DNA of 64,000 nucleotides, from NCBI GenBank assembly GCA_041483135.1, contig JBGPFE010000003.1:62001-126000 (forward strand). Direction: 5' to 3'. This document shows, one piece after another, positions 37,633 through 47,382 of this stretch; position 1 is the first letter of the stretch, and each line of letters begins with the position of its first letter. A program made the translations under genes and the position numbers. This DNA is from PALSA-1004 sp041483135 (GTDB lineage: Bacteria; Pseudomonadota; Gammaproteobacteria; Burkholderiales; SG8-41). The notes beneath the pieces are model-generated. The model had not been told where the DNA came from and did not search any database. It saw only the letters and a program-made list of their open reading frames with translations.

Positions 37633-40600
37633 TCACGTATTATCTGAGATAGCTTCTGCCGGTTTGCTGGCAGCGGCACTGTTCTGCAGCAGGCGGAAAA
37701 ACTCATTCTCCGGCAGAGGCCTGCTGAAATAATAGCCCTGCATCTCGTCACATTCGTGGTCGCGCAGAAAGCGTAGCTGCTCACCGGTCTCGACCCCTTC
37801 GGCGATTACCTTGAGCCGCAGGCTGTGCGCCATCACGATGATCGCCCGGGTGATCGCGGCATCGTCGCTGTTCCCTGGAATATCCTGAATGAACGAACGG
37901 TCTATTTTCACGCTGTCTATCGGGAAGCGCTTGAGATAATTCAGCGACGAATAGCCGGTGCCGAAATCATCGATCGCAAGATGTATCCCCATGGCCTTGA
38001 GTTTGATCAACAGTTTCGCCGCAAACTCCGGATTGCGCATTACCATGCTCTCGGTGATCTCGAGTTCCAGTAAATTCGGGTCCAACCCGGTCTCGTCCAG
38101 CACCCTCGCCACATCCTGCAGCAGGTTTTCGTGAGCGAACTGGCGCGGCGACAGGTTCACCGCGATGCACAACGGCGGCAGCCCCTGTTCCTGCCAGGAC
38201 TTGTTCCGGGCGCAGGCGGTCTTCAATACCCATTCGCCGATAGGCACGATCAGGCCGGTTTCCTCTGCCAGCGGAATGAACTGCGCCGGCGGTAACAGCA
38301 CCTTGGCCGGTTGCTGCCAGCGCACCAGCGCCTCCATGCCGGTGATGCGCCCGCTGCCGATATCGACTTTGGGCTGGTAATGGAGCAGAAACTCGTTGCG
38401 CTCCAGGGCGCGGCGCAAATTGGATTCCAGCGTCAGGCGCTCGAGAGAATGGACGTTCATCTGCGCCGAGTAGAACTGGTAGTTGTTCTTGCCCTGTTCC
38501 TTGGCGCGGTACATCGAGATATCGGCGTTCTTCAGCAGGCTTTGCATGTCCTCGCTGTCGGCGGGGTAGGTGCTGATGCCGATGCTTGCGGTGATGTGGA
38601 ATTCCTGTGCGTCAAGGATGAACGGTTTGGCGACGGCGGCGAGGATTTTCTGCGCCACCGCGGCGACCTGCACGGGCTCGGGTAATTCCTCGATCAGCAC
38701 AACAAACTCGTCACCGCCGAGGCGGCCGACGGTGTCGCTTTCGCGCAGGCACTCGCGCAAGCGATCCGCAACTTCCTTGAGCACGCGGTCTCCGGCGTCG
38801 TGGCCGAGAGTGTCGTTGATGTTCTTGAAACGGTCGAGGTCGACGAACAGAATCGCCAGTGGCTTGGCATGCCGCCGCGCCTGCGCGAGCGAGCGAGCGA
38901 GCTGCTGGTTGAACATGCTGCGGTTGGGTAACCCGGTGAGCTCATCGTAATGCGCGAGGTGACGGACGCGCTCCTCCGCCTGTTTGCGCTGGATGAACTG
39001 CCCGATCTGGCTCCCGATGGCCCGCACGACCTGTAACAGCGCCAAGTCAGGCTGCTCTATGTTGCGACTGAAGAATTCGATCACGCCCATTGGCTGTGCC
39101 CCGGACAGGATCGGGAACCCAAAGGCGCAGTGCAGGCCCGCTTTCTCGGCGTTCTTGCCACGCCGGAAACCCGGCTCCCGGGTGACATCGGGGAACCACA
39201 CCGGGGCGCCATCGAGCCAAACCCGTCGCACCAGGCCGCCGGTCTTGGTCTTGGGAGCCTCGCCCAGCCAGGCCGGCGCTTCATTGGTGGTTTGGCGGCT
39301 GAATGCGATGAACTCCGCGACCTCGGCGGCTTCGACGTGCCATGTTTCGTAACAGCTCAGCAGTTGGGCCTTGTCATCCCATCGCCAGTGAGTGCCGCAG
39401 GCCCATCCCAGACTTTCGCAGATGGTTTGGATGATCCTGGTGATCGCTTCCGCCGGTGTATCGGCCTCCGCGAGCACGCGCGTCACGGCGTGTTCCATCG
39501 CCTGCCGCAGTTCCGCCTGCTTGCGCTGGGTGATGTCCTCGACCACGCTGATCACGTATTGCGGGTTGCCGGCGTCATCGCGGACGATCGACATAGTGCG
39601 CAGCGCCCATATGACCATACCGTCTTTGCGCACGAAACGCTTTTCGCCGATGGCCGACTTCATTACACCCTGGGTGACTTCGCCCCGGAGCGCGGCCCCC
39701 TGGCCGTAATCATCGGAATGGGTGATGTCCTTGACGGCCTTGCCGATAAGCTCAGTGCGCGCGTAGCCAAGCATGTCGCAGAACTTCTGGTTGACATCGA
39801 CCAGCACGCCGTTGAGATCAACGCGCGTGATCCCGACCGCCGCATTTTCGAACATCGCGCGGTAACGTTCTTCATTCAGCTTGGATTCGGTCACATCGTC
39901 GATAACGCGTATGTAGTACTGCGGCGTGCCGTCCGCGCTCCTCGCGACGGATGTGGTGCGCTTGGTCGAGATCACCCTGCCGTGCTTGCTGAGGTAACGT
40001 TTTTCCGACTGGTAGATGTCGATCTTGCCCTCGAGCAGTTGCTGTTCGAGTTCGGCGTCGGTGTTGACGTCGTCGGGAACTATGATCATTGCCGTGGGCT
40101 GCTGCTGCAGCTCCTCGAGGCTGTAGCCCGTCATGTCGAGGAATCTCTTGTTGGCGAGCAGCATCCGGCGATCGAGCGAAGTGTGAAGGATCCCGACCGC
40201 CGCGTAATTGAATGTCAGCTCGAAGCGGCGCTCGAGATCCTTGCGCTCGGTGATGTCGATAATGGTGCCGATCAATCCCGCGATGCTGCCGTCGGCGCGC
40301 GTAAATGTGGCTTTGTAATAAATCGTGTCATGATGCCGTCCGTCGGGGGTCGTGATGGAGGTCTCGTACACCTGGGTTCCGGGGCGGTTCCACAGCACCT
40401 GATCGTCCGCGTGCAGCCGATCCGCGACTTCCGGATTGTTGGGGTAGAGGTCGTGCACCGTCTTGCCCAGGAACGCTTTGCGCGGCCGGCCAAAATAAGC
40501 CTCCCATGCCTTGTTTACTCCGAGGTAGCGCCCGTCGGTGCCCTTGAAATAAATCGGATTTGGCAGCACCTCGATCAGCTCCTGCGTCATGCGCTGCGCT

Positions 40601-41772
40601 TCGGCGAGCTCGGCTTCGCTCGTGCGCAGATCCTCGGTGATGCGATTGGCCAGGGTGACCGCCCTGCTGCCGGTGGTCGCGAGTGAGCGTATCAGCCCGA
40701 ACAGCAGCAGGCTGATGGTGACTCCGCCGAGCAAGGCGGCGTACGGCAGCCAGCGGTCGGAGGGGGCGACAATTTCCTGTCGCGCGCTGAAATACAGGTT
40801 CCATCGGCGCTCGCCCACCTCCAGCCCTGACATGCTGGTTAAACCCGTGAGCTCGCCGTCGATTGAGGCCGGTTGCGAGGACGGCGCTGTGAGCAGGCGG
40901 TCGCTGTCGAACATCAGGTTTTCCGCCGCCGGCGGCTGCAGCCCCTGTGGGCTGTCCAGGAACCCGGCGTCGTGGATGCGGACATGGATTTTTTGCAGGA
41001 ATTGGTCGTTTAATACCCCGCGCATCAGGTCGATCACGATAAACGCCGCGCTCACCATGCCGGTGAAAGCTGCGCGGCGCTGCGCCACGGTGGCAAGCGG
41101 CATGCCTTTGCGATAGGTCGGCAGGCGCATCGCAAATCCCGGATGCCTGCGCGGATCAAGTGACAGCGCGATGCTTCCGGACGCCGTGATCCGGCCCGAG
41201 TCGCGCGTGCGCACGAGCGCGGCAAGACGCACCGCATCGCCGCCGAGATCGAGCCCGAGCGCCACCTCGTTGCCCGCCATCGGCTCGACATATTGCACGA
41301 TTACGTACTCCGACCGGTCTCCCGGCGGCTTGACCGTAAAGTCCGGGTAACCGCGGGGATCCAAGCTGGTGTCGTTGCGCACCATCGCTTCAAAAGCCTG
41401 CTTCTGCGCGGCAGCAATGCGCTGACCGTAGTTAATACCCTGAATGCCGGGATAACGGCGGTTCAGTTCGAGACTGTCGATATAGTCCCTGAACTCGCCC
41501 CGGCTGACAGAATCCGATGCGATAAACAGTCCTCTCACCCCGAGCAGGACGTCGGAATAAGCGTGGATACGCGATTCAACGGCATCGCTCGCGTCGTTAA
41601 CGGCGGTTTCGAATTTCAGCCGGGCCTCGCGCCCCACCTGATTTGCCGTCCAATACGAAGCGGCGGCAGACAGGACGATACCGATGGCGAGCACCACAAA
41701 CGCGGTAGAAGCGTGGCTGACGATAGTAGCTATCTTTGGCCGCATGCCAGGACCCGGCAGAACAGGGCTCAT
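37633..41772 (-). CDS. CHASE-PAS(x3)-GAF-GGDEF-EAL membrane signalling protein
   Basis: 1379 residues from ATG 41772; ATG 41745 is also possible. The open frame continues upstream to 41925, but that part is the tail of a decayed OsmC copy. Membrane helices at about 20-43 and 342-365 flank a periplasmic CHASE domain (about 75-290). Then PAS at about 395-510, 515-630 and 635-750, GAF at about 765-930, GGDEF about 935-1105 (GGDEF at 1019-1023) and EAL about 1115-1370 (EAL at 1147-1149, ITESMVMRN, DDFGTGYSSL, EGVE). Predicted to couple an extracellular signal, and redox or ligand signals read by PAS/GAF, to c-di-GMP turnover. Confidence 0.92.
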   Translation of the reverse strand: MSPVLPGPGMRPKIATIVSHASTAFVVLAIGIVLSAAASYWTANQVGREARLKFETAVNDASDAVESRIHAYSDVLLGVRGLFIASDSVSRGEFRDYIDSLELNRRYPGIQGINYGQRIAAAQKQAFEAMVRNDTSLDPRGYPDFTVKPPGDRSEYVIVQYVEPMAGNEVALGLDLGGDAVRLAALVRTRDSGRITASGSIALSLDPRRHPGFAMRLPTYRKGMPLATVAQRRAAFTGMVSAAFIVIDLMRGVLNDQFLQKIHVRIHDAGFLDSPQGLQPPAAENLMFDSDRLLTAPSSQPASIDGELTGLTSMSGLEVGERRWNLYFSARQEIVAPSDRWLPYAALLGGVTISLLLFGLIRSLATTGSRAVTLANRITEDLRTSEAELAEAQRMTQELIEVLPNPIYFKGTDGRYLGVNKAWEAYFGRPRKAFLGKTVHDLYPNNPEVADRLHADDQVLWNRPGTQVYETSITTPDGRHHDTIYYKATFTRADGSIAGLIGTIIDITERKDLERRFELTFNYAAVGILHTSLDRRMLLANKRFLDMTGYSLEELQQQPTAMIIVPDDVNTDAELEQQLLEGKIDIYQSEKRYLSKHGRVISTKRTTSVARSADGTPQYYIRVIDDVTESKLNEERYRAMFENAAVGITRVDLNGVLVDVNQKFCDMLGYARTELIGKAVKDITHSDDYGQGAALRGEVTQGVMKSAIGEKRFVRKDGMVIWALRTMSIVRDDAGNPQYVISVVEDITQRKQAELRQAMEHAVTRVLAEADTPAEAITRIIQTICESLGWACGTHWRWDDKAQLLSCYETWHVEAAEVAEFIAFSRQTTNEAPAWLGEAPKTKTGGLVRRVWLDGAPVWFPDVTREPGFRRGKNAEKAGLHCAFGFPILSGAQPMGVIEFFSRNIEQPDLALLQVVRAIGSQIGQFIQRKQAEERVRHLAHYDELTGLPNRSMFNQQLARSLAQARRHAKPLAILFVDLDRFKNINDTLGHDAGDRVLKEVADRLRECLRESDTVGRLGGDEFVVLIEELPEPVQVAAVAQKILAAVAKPFILDAQEFHITASIGISTYPADSEDMQSLLKNADISMYRAKEQGKNNYQFYSAQMNVHSLERLTLESNLRRALERNEFLLHYQPKVDIGSGRITGMEALVRWQQPAKVLLPPAQFIPLAEETGLIVPIGEWVLKTACARNKSWQEQGLPPLCIAVNLSPRQFAHENLLQDVARVLDETGLDPNLLELEITESMVMRNPEFAAKLLIKLKAMGIHLAIDDFGTGYSSLNYLKRFPIDSVKIDRSFIQDIPGNSDDAAITRAIIVMAHSLRLKVIAEGVETGEQLRFLRDHECDEMQGYYFSRPLPENEFFRLLQNSAAASKPAEAISDNT

Positions 41773-41879
41773 ATAGGGATTTGTTGGGGCGCTAATCGCC
41801 GCACGGGATATGTTATGCGAGGCAAGTTTACCCTTGCTCAGAGCCGCCCGGGGGGGAATATGAATTGATGCTTGGTCTG

Positions 41880-42250
41880 TCAAGCGTATCGGAATGACCG
41901 CTTCCGAGTGCAAGGTCCTGTGCACCGGGCATGTGTGTGCAATCTCCGGGAGCTGCGCGCACAGCGCCTCGTCGAGAGCCCCTGCAAGTTTGATTTCGCG
42001 CTCGATCCGGTCGATTTTACTTTCTTTGGTTTCGCACTCGCTGCAGGTTACGCCATGGATTTTTCAGAGCTCGAGCCGCACCGTGACTTTTCGAGCGGTC
42101 ATTGCTTCTGATCGGCATAAAGGCGGAGCGTCATCGAGGTGAACGCGCCGAGCAGCAGACGGGACGAACGGGTGAAGTTGCTCTTCGTCGACATGGAAAC
42201 GCGCGCACGTTGCGGGTGCGCGTGACGCCACGGCAATCGGGCGTGTGCGA
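41880..42250 (-). pseudogene. Decayed copy of the OsmC domain of the hydrolase-OsmC gene
   Basis: On the minus strand this aligns with 43370-43800. The C-terminal words RTLHSE..IP.RL and, in another frame, TSMTLRLYAD are kept, but there are frameshifts and a deletion of the KHVLRADEP...DLLLAG segment. Nucleotide words such as the plus-strand GAGCCGCACCGTGACTT and TTTCGCACTCG are shared. No hydrolase half remains. It is a partial, broken duplicate about 1.1 kb from its source. Confidence 0.8.
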
Positions 42251-42409
42251 TGCGGCGCGACAACATGAATCGACAATGCACGGTCGCGGAACAACCCAGC
42301 GGGCTGGCGGCAGTATGGGTGTTCCCGTATTATAGAAGACAACCGGCTGCGGGCAGCGACCCGAATCTCGGTTGGCAATGTCTTGACTCCAAAGTCCAGC
42401 GATACGCAG

Positions 42410-43261
42410 ATGAACAAATTCAGCTTTTTCGAGTTCCTCGATCTGCCGGAGAAGATTTTCATTGTGGATGTTGGTGCTGCGGTCGATGGCCAGCCGGAAC
42501 GGTATGCCGGGTTGCTCGAGCACGACAGGGCCCACGTTTACGCGTGCGAGCCTGACGAGGCGGCGCGCAACACCCTGCCTACTCACTACCGGAAAAACCT
42601 GACCGTAATCCCCGATTTTCTCGGCGACGGTCGCGAGTCGACCTTTTACCAAACCAACCGGTCACCGACGAGTTCGCTGTTCCGGCCCAACCCGGCCGTG
42701 CTCGATTTATTCCCGAGCATCGGCGACGTCACCCGCGTGGAGGCAGTAAGGCGGGTCGCGACGAAAAAGCTCGATGACGTCGACGGCATCGAGGATTGCG
42801 ATTTCATCAAGATCGACGTGCAGGGCGCCGAAATCGAGGTCCTTTCAAATGCCCGCAGGATTCTCGACATGAGCACTCTGATCCAGACCGAGGTCTGCTT
42901 CCTCCCGTTGTACGCGAATCAGCCGTTGTTCGGAGACATCGATATCTTCCTGCGGCAGAAGGGATTCGCTTTCCACACGTTTGCCGGCGTCGCGCTGCGG
43001 CCGTTCAGGCCGCTGCCTTTTACCGGCGAGCGCGCGCCGTGGATGAACCAGTATGCATGGGGGGACGCGGTCTATATCAAAGACCCGACGCAATTAGGCG
43101 GTGTGCCGGTACCCAAACTCTTCAAGCTTGCCGCGCTGATGCACGAGTTCTACGACAGCTACGACTTGACGGCTTTGCTGCTCGGCGAAGTCGATGCCCG
43201 GCTCGGCACCGGGCATCAGGCCGCTTACTTGGCGTGGTTGAAAGGGCACGGAATGCTGTGA
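42410..43261 (+). CDS. FkbM family SAM-dependent methyltransferase
   Basis: 283 residues from ATG 42410; a TTG at 42383 is open. SAM-binding region IFIVDVGAAVDGQPERYAGLLEHDRAHVYACEPD, then CDFIKIDVQGAEIEVLSNARRIL, the FkbM signature. C-terminal about 100 residues are less typical. FkbM enzymes methylate sugar or polyketide oxygen atoms; many stand-alone copies are unassigned. Flanked by the OsmC fragment and the full hydrolase-OsmC gene, so it may have moved in with the duplicated DNA or lie between the two by chance. Confidence 0.82.
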   Translation: MNKFSFFEFLDLPEKIFIVDVGAAVDGQPERYAGLLEHDRAHVYACEPDEAARNTLPTHYRKNLTVIPDFLGDGRESTFYQTNRSPTSSLFRPNPAVLDLFPSIGDVTRVEAVRRVATKKLDDVDGIEDCDFIKIDVQGAEIEVLSNARRILDMSTLIQTEVCFLPLYANQPLFGDIDIFLRQKGFAFHTFAGVALRPFRPLPFTGERAPWMNQYAWGDAVYIKDPTQLGGVPVPKLFKLAALMHEFYDSYDLTALLLGEVDARLGTGHQAAYLAWLKGHGML

Positions 43262-43369
43262 AACGTGCGGCCGGGGCGGGACATTGGTACGATTCTTGGC
43301 ATGCGGCAAGCGTGCAAGCGCGCGGGATCGTTGCTGGTGTGTGACTGCATCTGGCCGCCTTGTAAAGGC

Positions 43370-44596
43370 TCAGGGCTTGAGACGGGTCGGTATCGAGACT
43401 TCGGAGTGCAGCGTACGATGCACCGGGCATTTGTTGGCGATTTCGAGCAGCTTGGCGCGCTGCGCTGCGTCGAGAGCGCCCTGCAATTCGATCTCACGCT
43501 CGATCCGATCGATCCTGCCTTCCTTGGTTTCGCACTCGGCGCAATCCTGGGCGTGGACTTTTTCGTGCTTGAGCCGCACCGTGACTTGCTCGAGCGGCAG
43601 CTGCTTCAGGTCGGCGTAGAGGCGGATCGTCATCGAAGTGCATGCGCCGAGTCCCGCCAGGAGCAAATCGTAGGGTGAGGGCCCGGTGTCGAGACCGCCG
43701 GCCGTCTCCGGCTCGTCGGCGCGCAGCACATGTTTGCCTGAGCGTATGGTCTGGGTGAATTTGCCTTCGCGTGTTTCCATTACCGTTACGGTGCCGGCTT
43801 CGGCGGCGGACTCGTCGCCGGCCGGCGCGGCGTCGCCCAGGTAGCGGCTTGCCCACGCTGCCATTACCGCCGCCACATAAGCCGCATCGGCCTTGCGCGT
43901 CAACAGGTGGTCGGCGTCATCGAGCGAAACGAAGCTTTTCGGGTGTTTTGCTGCCATGAATATCTGCGCCGCATTGTCGATGTCGACGATGGTATCGCGC
44001 GGGCCGTGGAAGATCAGCAACGCCTTGCGCAGGCCGGCGATTGCGTCGTGAGTGTTGTGGCTTGCGATGTCGTCGAGCAGCTGCTTCTTGACGCGGAATT
44101 TCCTGCCGGCAAGCGCGACTTCGGCTTCACCTTTGGCCTCGATCTCGGCGGTCGCCGGCTCGAGCAGGCGGCGCACATGCGCAGGCTGATAGGGCGCGCC
44201 AATGGTTGCGACTGCGACGGCTTCCGGCACACGCGCCGCCGCGGCGAGCACTGCGGCACCGCCGAGGCTGTGACCTATCAGGATCTTCGGCGCCGCATAG
44301 TTTTTGCCTAGAAAGTCGGCGGCCGCGAGCAGATCGGCGACATTGGACGAGAAGTTGGTGTTGGCAAAGTCGCCGCTGCTGCCGCCAAGCCCGGTGAAAT
44401 CGAAACGCAGCACGGCGATTCCCTGCGCTGCGAGCGAACTGCTGATGCGGGTGGCGGCGAGGCTGTCCTTCGAGCACGTAAAACAATGCGCAAACAGCGC
44501 GTACGCGCGCGGTTGGCCGGACGGCCGGTCGAGACGCGCGGCGAGTCCCTCGCCGCTCGCACCCGCGAAACGGATCATTTCCCTGGGATCTGCCAT
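43370..44596 (-). CDS. Alpha/beta hydrolase - OsmC fusion protein
   Basis: 408 residues from ATG 44596 with GCAGGAGAG upstream. N-terminal alpha/beta hydrolase (residues about 1-255): nucleophile Ser in GHSLGGAAVLAAA, acid HGPRDTIVD, and His in DDADHLLTR. C-terminal OsmC domain (about 270-405): redox Cys in GLGACTSMTIRLYA and CPVHRTLHSE. OsmC proteins reduce organic hydroperoxides via two cysteines. The fusion is a known architecture. A broken partial copy of its OsmC half lies at 41880-42250. Confidence 0.92.
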   Translation of the reverse strand: MADPREMIRFAGASGEGLAARLDRPSGQPRAYALFAHCFTCSKDSLAATRISSSLAAQGIAVLRFDFTGLGGSSGDFANTNFSSNVADLLAAADFLGKNYAAPKILIGHSLGGAAVLAAAARVPEAVAVATIGAPYQPAHVRRLLEPATAEIEAKGEAEVALAGRKFRVKKQLLDDIASHNTHDAIAGLRKALLIFHGPRDTIVDIDNAAQIFMAAKHPKSFVSLDDADHLLTRKADAAYVAAVMAAWASRYLGDAAPAGDESAAEAGTVTVMETREGKFTQTIRSGKHVLRADEPETAGGLDTGPSPYDLLLAGLGACTSMTIRLYADLKQLPLEQVTVRLKHEKVHAQDCAECETKEGRIDRIEREIELQGALDAAQRAKLLEIANKCPVHRTLHSEVSIPTRLKP

Positions 44597-44725
44597 GTGC
44601 TCTCCTGCCAATGAGGTATGGATCCTGATCACGATATTACACTCTGCCGCCGCCACGGCGCCCGCTTCCAGTCGCGTTATAATCCGCGCAGGGGCAACGC
44701 GCCCGATAAAAAACTGGAGGAAGCA

Positions 44726-45706
44726 ATGTGTTTCGCCTGTTACCGATGGCGGCCGGTGTTGGTCGCGGCGGCCGTCCTGGGTCTTGCGCAGCTGGCTTAC
44801 GCGCAGAATTATCCGAACCGTCCGATCCGTATCGTCGTGCCGTTTTCGCCGGGCGGCGCGGCAGATGTGCCCGCGCGTATCCTTGGGCAGAAGCTGTCCG
44901 AGACGCTCGGGCAGCAGGTAATCATCGACAATCGCCCCGGCGCTGGCAGCACGATCGGCGCCGAGTCTGTTGCCAAGGCCTCGCCTGACGGCTACACGCT
45001 GCTGTTCCTCACCAACACACATTTCGTCAGCGCGGCTCTCTACAAGAAGCTCGCTTACGACGCGCTCAACGATTTCGTCCCGATCACCGAGGTCGGTAAC
45101 GCGCCCAACGTGCTAGTGGTGCATCCGGCGTTGCCGGCGAAGTCGGTAAAAGAGCTGATCGCGCTGGCCAAATCGAGGCCGGGCAAGATCGACTTTGCAT
45201 CCTCGGGCAATGGCAGCTCGCAGCACCTGTTCGGTGCGTTATTCATGTCGATGACCGGAACCAACATGATGCACATCCCGTACAAAGGCAGCGGTCCCGC
45301 CACCGCCGACCTCATCAGCGGCCAGGTGCAGGTTGGTTTCCCCGGGATTGCGATTGCGTTGCCGCAGGTAAAATCAGGACGCCTACGCGCACTGGGAGTC
45401 ACCAGCGCGAAACGCTCGCTTGAAATGCCGGATGTGCCGACGATAGACGAGGCGGGGGTCAAGGGTTACGACGCGACCCTGTGGCTGGGTCTGGCGGCGC
45501 CGAAGGCTACGCCGCGCGAGATCATTGCCAAGCTGCATGGCGAAATACTGCGGACGCTCAGGATGCCCGATGTGCAGAAGGCCCTGCTCGCGACCGGCAC
45601 CGAAACGAGTTTTCAGGACACGCCGGAGAAGTTCGGCGTATTCCTGAGATCTGAAATGGCCAAGTGGGCGAAAGTTGTCAAGGACAGCGGTGCAACGGTG
45701 AACTAG
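44726..45706 (+). CDS. Bug/TctC family periplasmic substrate-binding protein
   Basis: 326 residues from ATG 44726 with CTGGAGG upstream. Signal peptide 1-22 (VLVAAAVLGLAQLAYA). Family motifs: YPNRPIRIVVPFSPGGAADVPARIL, NRPGAGSTIGAESVAKASPDGYTLL, PYKGSGPATADLISGQVQ and FPGIAIALPQVKSGRLRALGVTS. These bind carboxylates or aromatic acids for TTT transporters; betaproteobacteria carry large numbers, mostly as orphans. No tctAB transporter is next to it. Ligand unknown. Confidence 0.93.
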   Translation: MCFACYRWRPVLVAAAVLGLAQLAYAQNYPNRPIRIVVPFSPGGAADVPARILGQKLSETLGQQVIIDNRPGAGSTIGAESVAKASPDGYTLLFLTNTHFVSAALYKKLAYDALNDFVPITEVGNAPNVLVVHPALPAKSVKELIALAKSRPGKIDFASSGNGSSQHLFGALFMSMTGTNMMHIPYKGSGPATADLISGQVQVGFPGIAIALPQVKSGRLRALGVTSAKRSLEMPDVPTIDEAGVKGYDATLWLGLAAPKATPREIIAKLHGEILRTLRMPDVQKALLATGTETSFQDTPEKFGVFLRSEMAKWAKVVKDSGATVN

Positions 45707-45786
45707 CCCTCGGCAACCCGCTTGCTTTAGTCATCGGCGCCGGTGGGTTAATCTATTCGGCGTTTTCTTGTTTGCGCTTGCCTAAA

Positions 45787-47382
45787 CTACCGCGGGAAGG
45801 CGCGAAACCTTACATCGTCGTCGCGCTCGATCTGCTTCACCAGATTCACCTCCCACGACAGGTAGTCCTTCATCGCCTCTTCGACATTGGCGGCGCGGTC
45901 GTAGGGGCGATACCATACATCGTCGGTGGTGTCGGCGAGATGATCCATGCCGGTTGCGAGCGGCAGACCGGTCGTGCGCCAGGCATCGGTACCGCCTTGC
46001 AGCACTTTGACCGGCGCCTGCTGCAGGCGCGCCGCCTCAGACGCCGCGAGTCGCGCGATGATGCCGTCAGGCGACGTCAATACCAGCAGTCTTGCCGGCG
46101 GAATTTTCCCGAGGTTGTCTTCGAGGTTGGCGCGGATCGTGAGCCACGCACCCGGAATGTGGCCATCGCGGTAGCGCAGGCTGGTTTCGAAGTCGATAAC
46201 CGTCACATTATCCGCGTCGAGTTCGCGCTTGAGGTCGCGTGCCGAGAGATAGTCGCATTTTATTTTCTCCAGTCCCAGCACTTCCGCCGCGGGCAGGCCT
46301 TGGTGGAGCGGGCCCGACTTTAATGCGTGCCTGACGACGAATACATCTTTCCACCCCATCTGGATCAGCCACGATGCGGTCATGGTCGCGCGCACGCCGT
46401 TGTCGTCGATCAACACCATGCGGGCGTTGCGCGTCGCGGCGAACGCGTCGGTGGTCTGAACCAGTTGGCCTCCAGGCGCATTCACCGTGCTATGCAGATG
46501 ACCGGCTGCATATTCCTCTGGACTGCGCACATCGAACAGATAAAGCGTGCGCCGGTCAGTTTCCCGCGCAAATTCAGCGACGGTTGCAACATCGATGGTG
46601 CGTATGCCGAAGCGTTTGGCAACGCGCGCCGCCGCCTGCCTGGCTTTCGCCAGACCTGCTGCCGATGGTTGCGGCGCCAGCAGATTTTGCCGGCGCGCGA
46701 GCTCGAAACCGGCGAGGTGCCAGCCCATGGTGCCGTCCTTGAGCGCCACGACGCGGTTGGAGATGCCGGCGTTGATCAGCGATTGCGCGCCGATGATGCT
46801 GCGCGTGCGGCCGGCGCAGTTGACGACGACGAGCGTATCCGGCGACGCGACGATATCGTGCACGCGGTAAACCAGCTCGGCGCCGGGGCAGTCGATGCCG
46901 CCCGGGATGCTCATTTTCCTGTATTCGGCGAGCGGCCGGCTGTCGAGGACGACCACTTTCTCGCCGGCGTCGAGCCTGGCCTTGATTTCCTGCGCCGCCA
47001 TGCGCGGCGTGTTTTCCCGGTGCTCAACGAACTCGCCGAACGCCTTGCTCGGCACGTTGATTCCGCTGTAAAGCTCGTAGCCTGCCGCCGCCCATGCGTC
47101 GACGCCGCCGGCGAGCACCGTTACGTCGAGGTAGTCGTGCTGCGTGAGCCTGCTGGCGGCGCGTTGCGCCAGGCCTGCGTTGCCGTCGCAGATCACGATG
47201 CGTGTCGAGCGCCGCGGCACCAGCAGCGGCACGCGCACCTCAAGACGTGACAGCGGCGCTGATGCAGCGAGCAGCACGTGGCGCTTGGCGAACACGCCTT
47301 CCTCGCGTACGTCGAGCACCGCAATCTCGCCGCCGTCGTGCAGCATCGTTTTTAGCTGCCGGGCCGTGACCGTCGAAACCAT
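45787..47382 (-). CDS. Protein with four rhodanese domains
   Basis: 531 residues in four rhodanese repeats: about 1-105, 125-235, 255-365 and 375-480. The active-site cysteine position holds Cys in the first (VICDGNAG) and second (VVNCAGRTRS), but Asp in the third (LIDDNGVRA) and Ser in the fourth (LTSPDGII). Two domains may transfer sulfane sulfur while the others may be structural or regulatory. The C-terminal about 50 residues are unlike rhodanese (MDHLADTTDDVWYRPYDRAANV). Substrate (thiosulfate, mercaptopyruvate or persulfide) is unknown. It is divergent from the cytochrome b gene. Confidence 0.9.
   Translation of the reverse strand: MVSTVTARQLKTMLHDGGEIAVLDVREEGVFAKRHVLLAASAPLSRLEVRVPLLVPRRSTRIVICDGNAGLAQRAASRLTQHDYLDVTVLAGGVDAWAAAGYELYSGINVPSKAFGEFVEHRENTPRMAAQEIKARLDAGEKVVVLDSRPLAEYRKMSIPGGIDCPGAELVYRVHDIVASPDTLVVVNCAGRTRSIIGAQSLINAGISNRVVALKDGTMGWHLAGFELARRQNLLAPQPSAAGLAKARQAAARVAKRFGIRTIDVATVAEFARETDRRTLYLFDVRSPEEYAAGHLHSTVNAPGGQLVQTTDAFAATRNARMVLIDDNGVRATMTASWLIQMGWKDVFVVRHALKSGPLHQGLPAAEVLGLEKIKCDYLSARDLKRELDADNVTVIDFETSLRYRDGHIPGAWLTIRANLEDNLGKIPPARLLVLTSPDGIIARLAASEAARLQQAPVKVLQGGTDAWRTTGLPLATGMDHLADTTDDVWYRPYDRAANVEEAMKDYLSWEVNLVKQIERDDDVRFRAFPR

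Noticed and set aside
43262..43369. Terminator between FkbM methyltransferase and hydrolase-OsmC
   Set aside because: No stem with a T-run could be seen.
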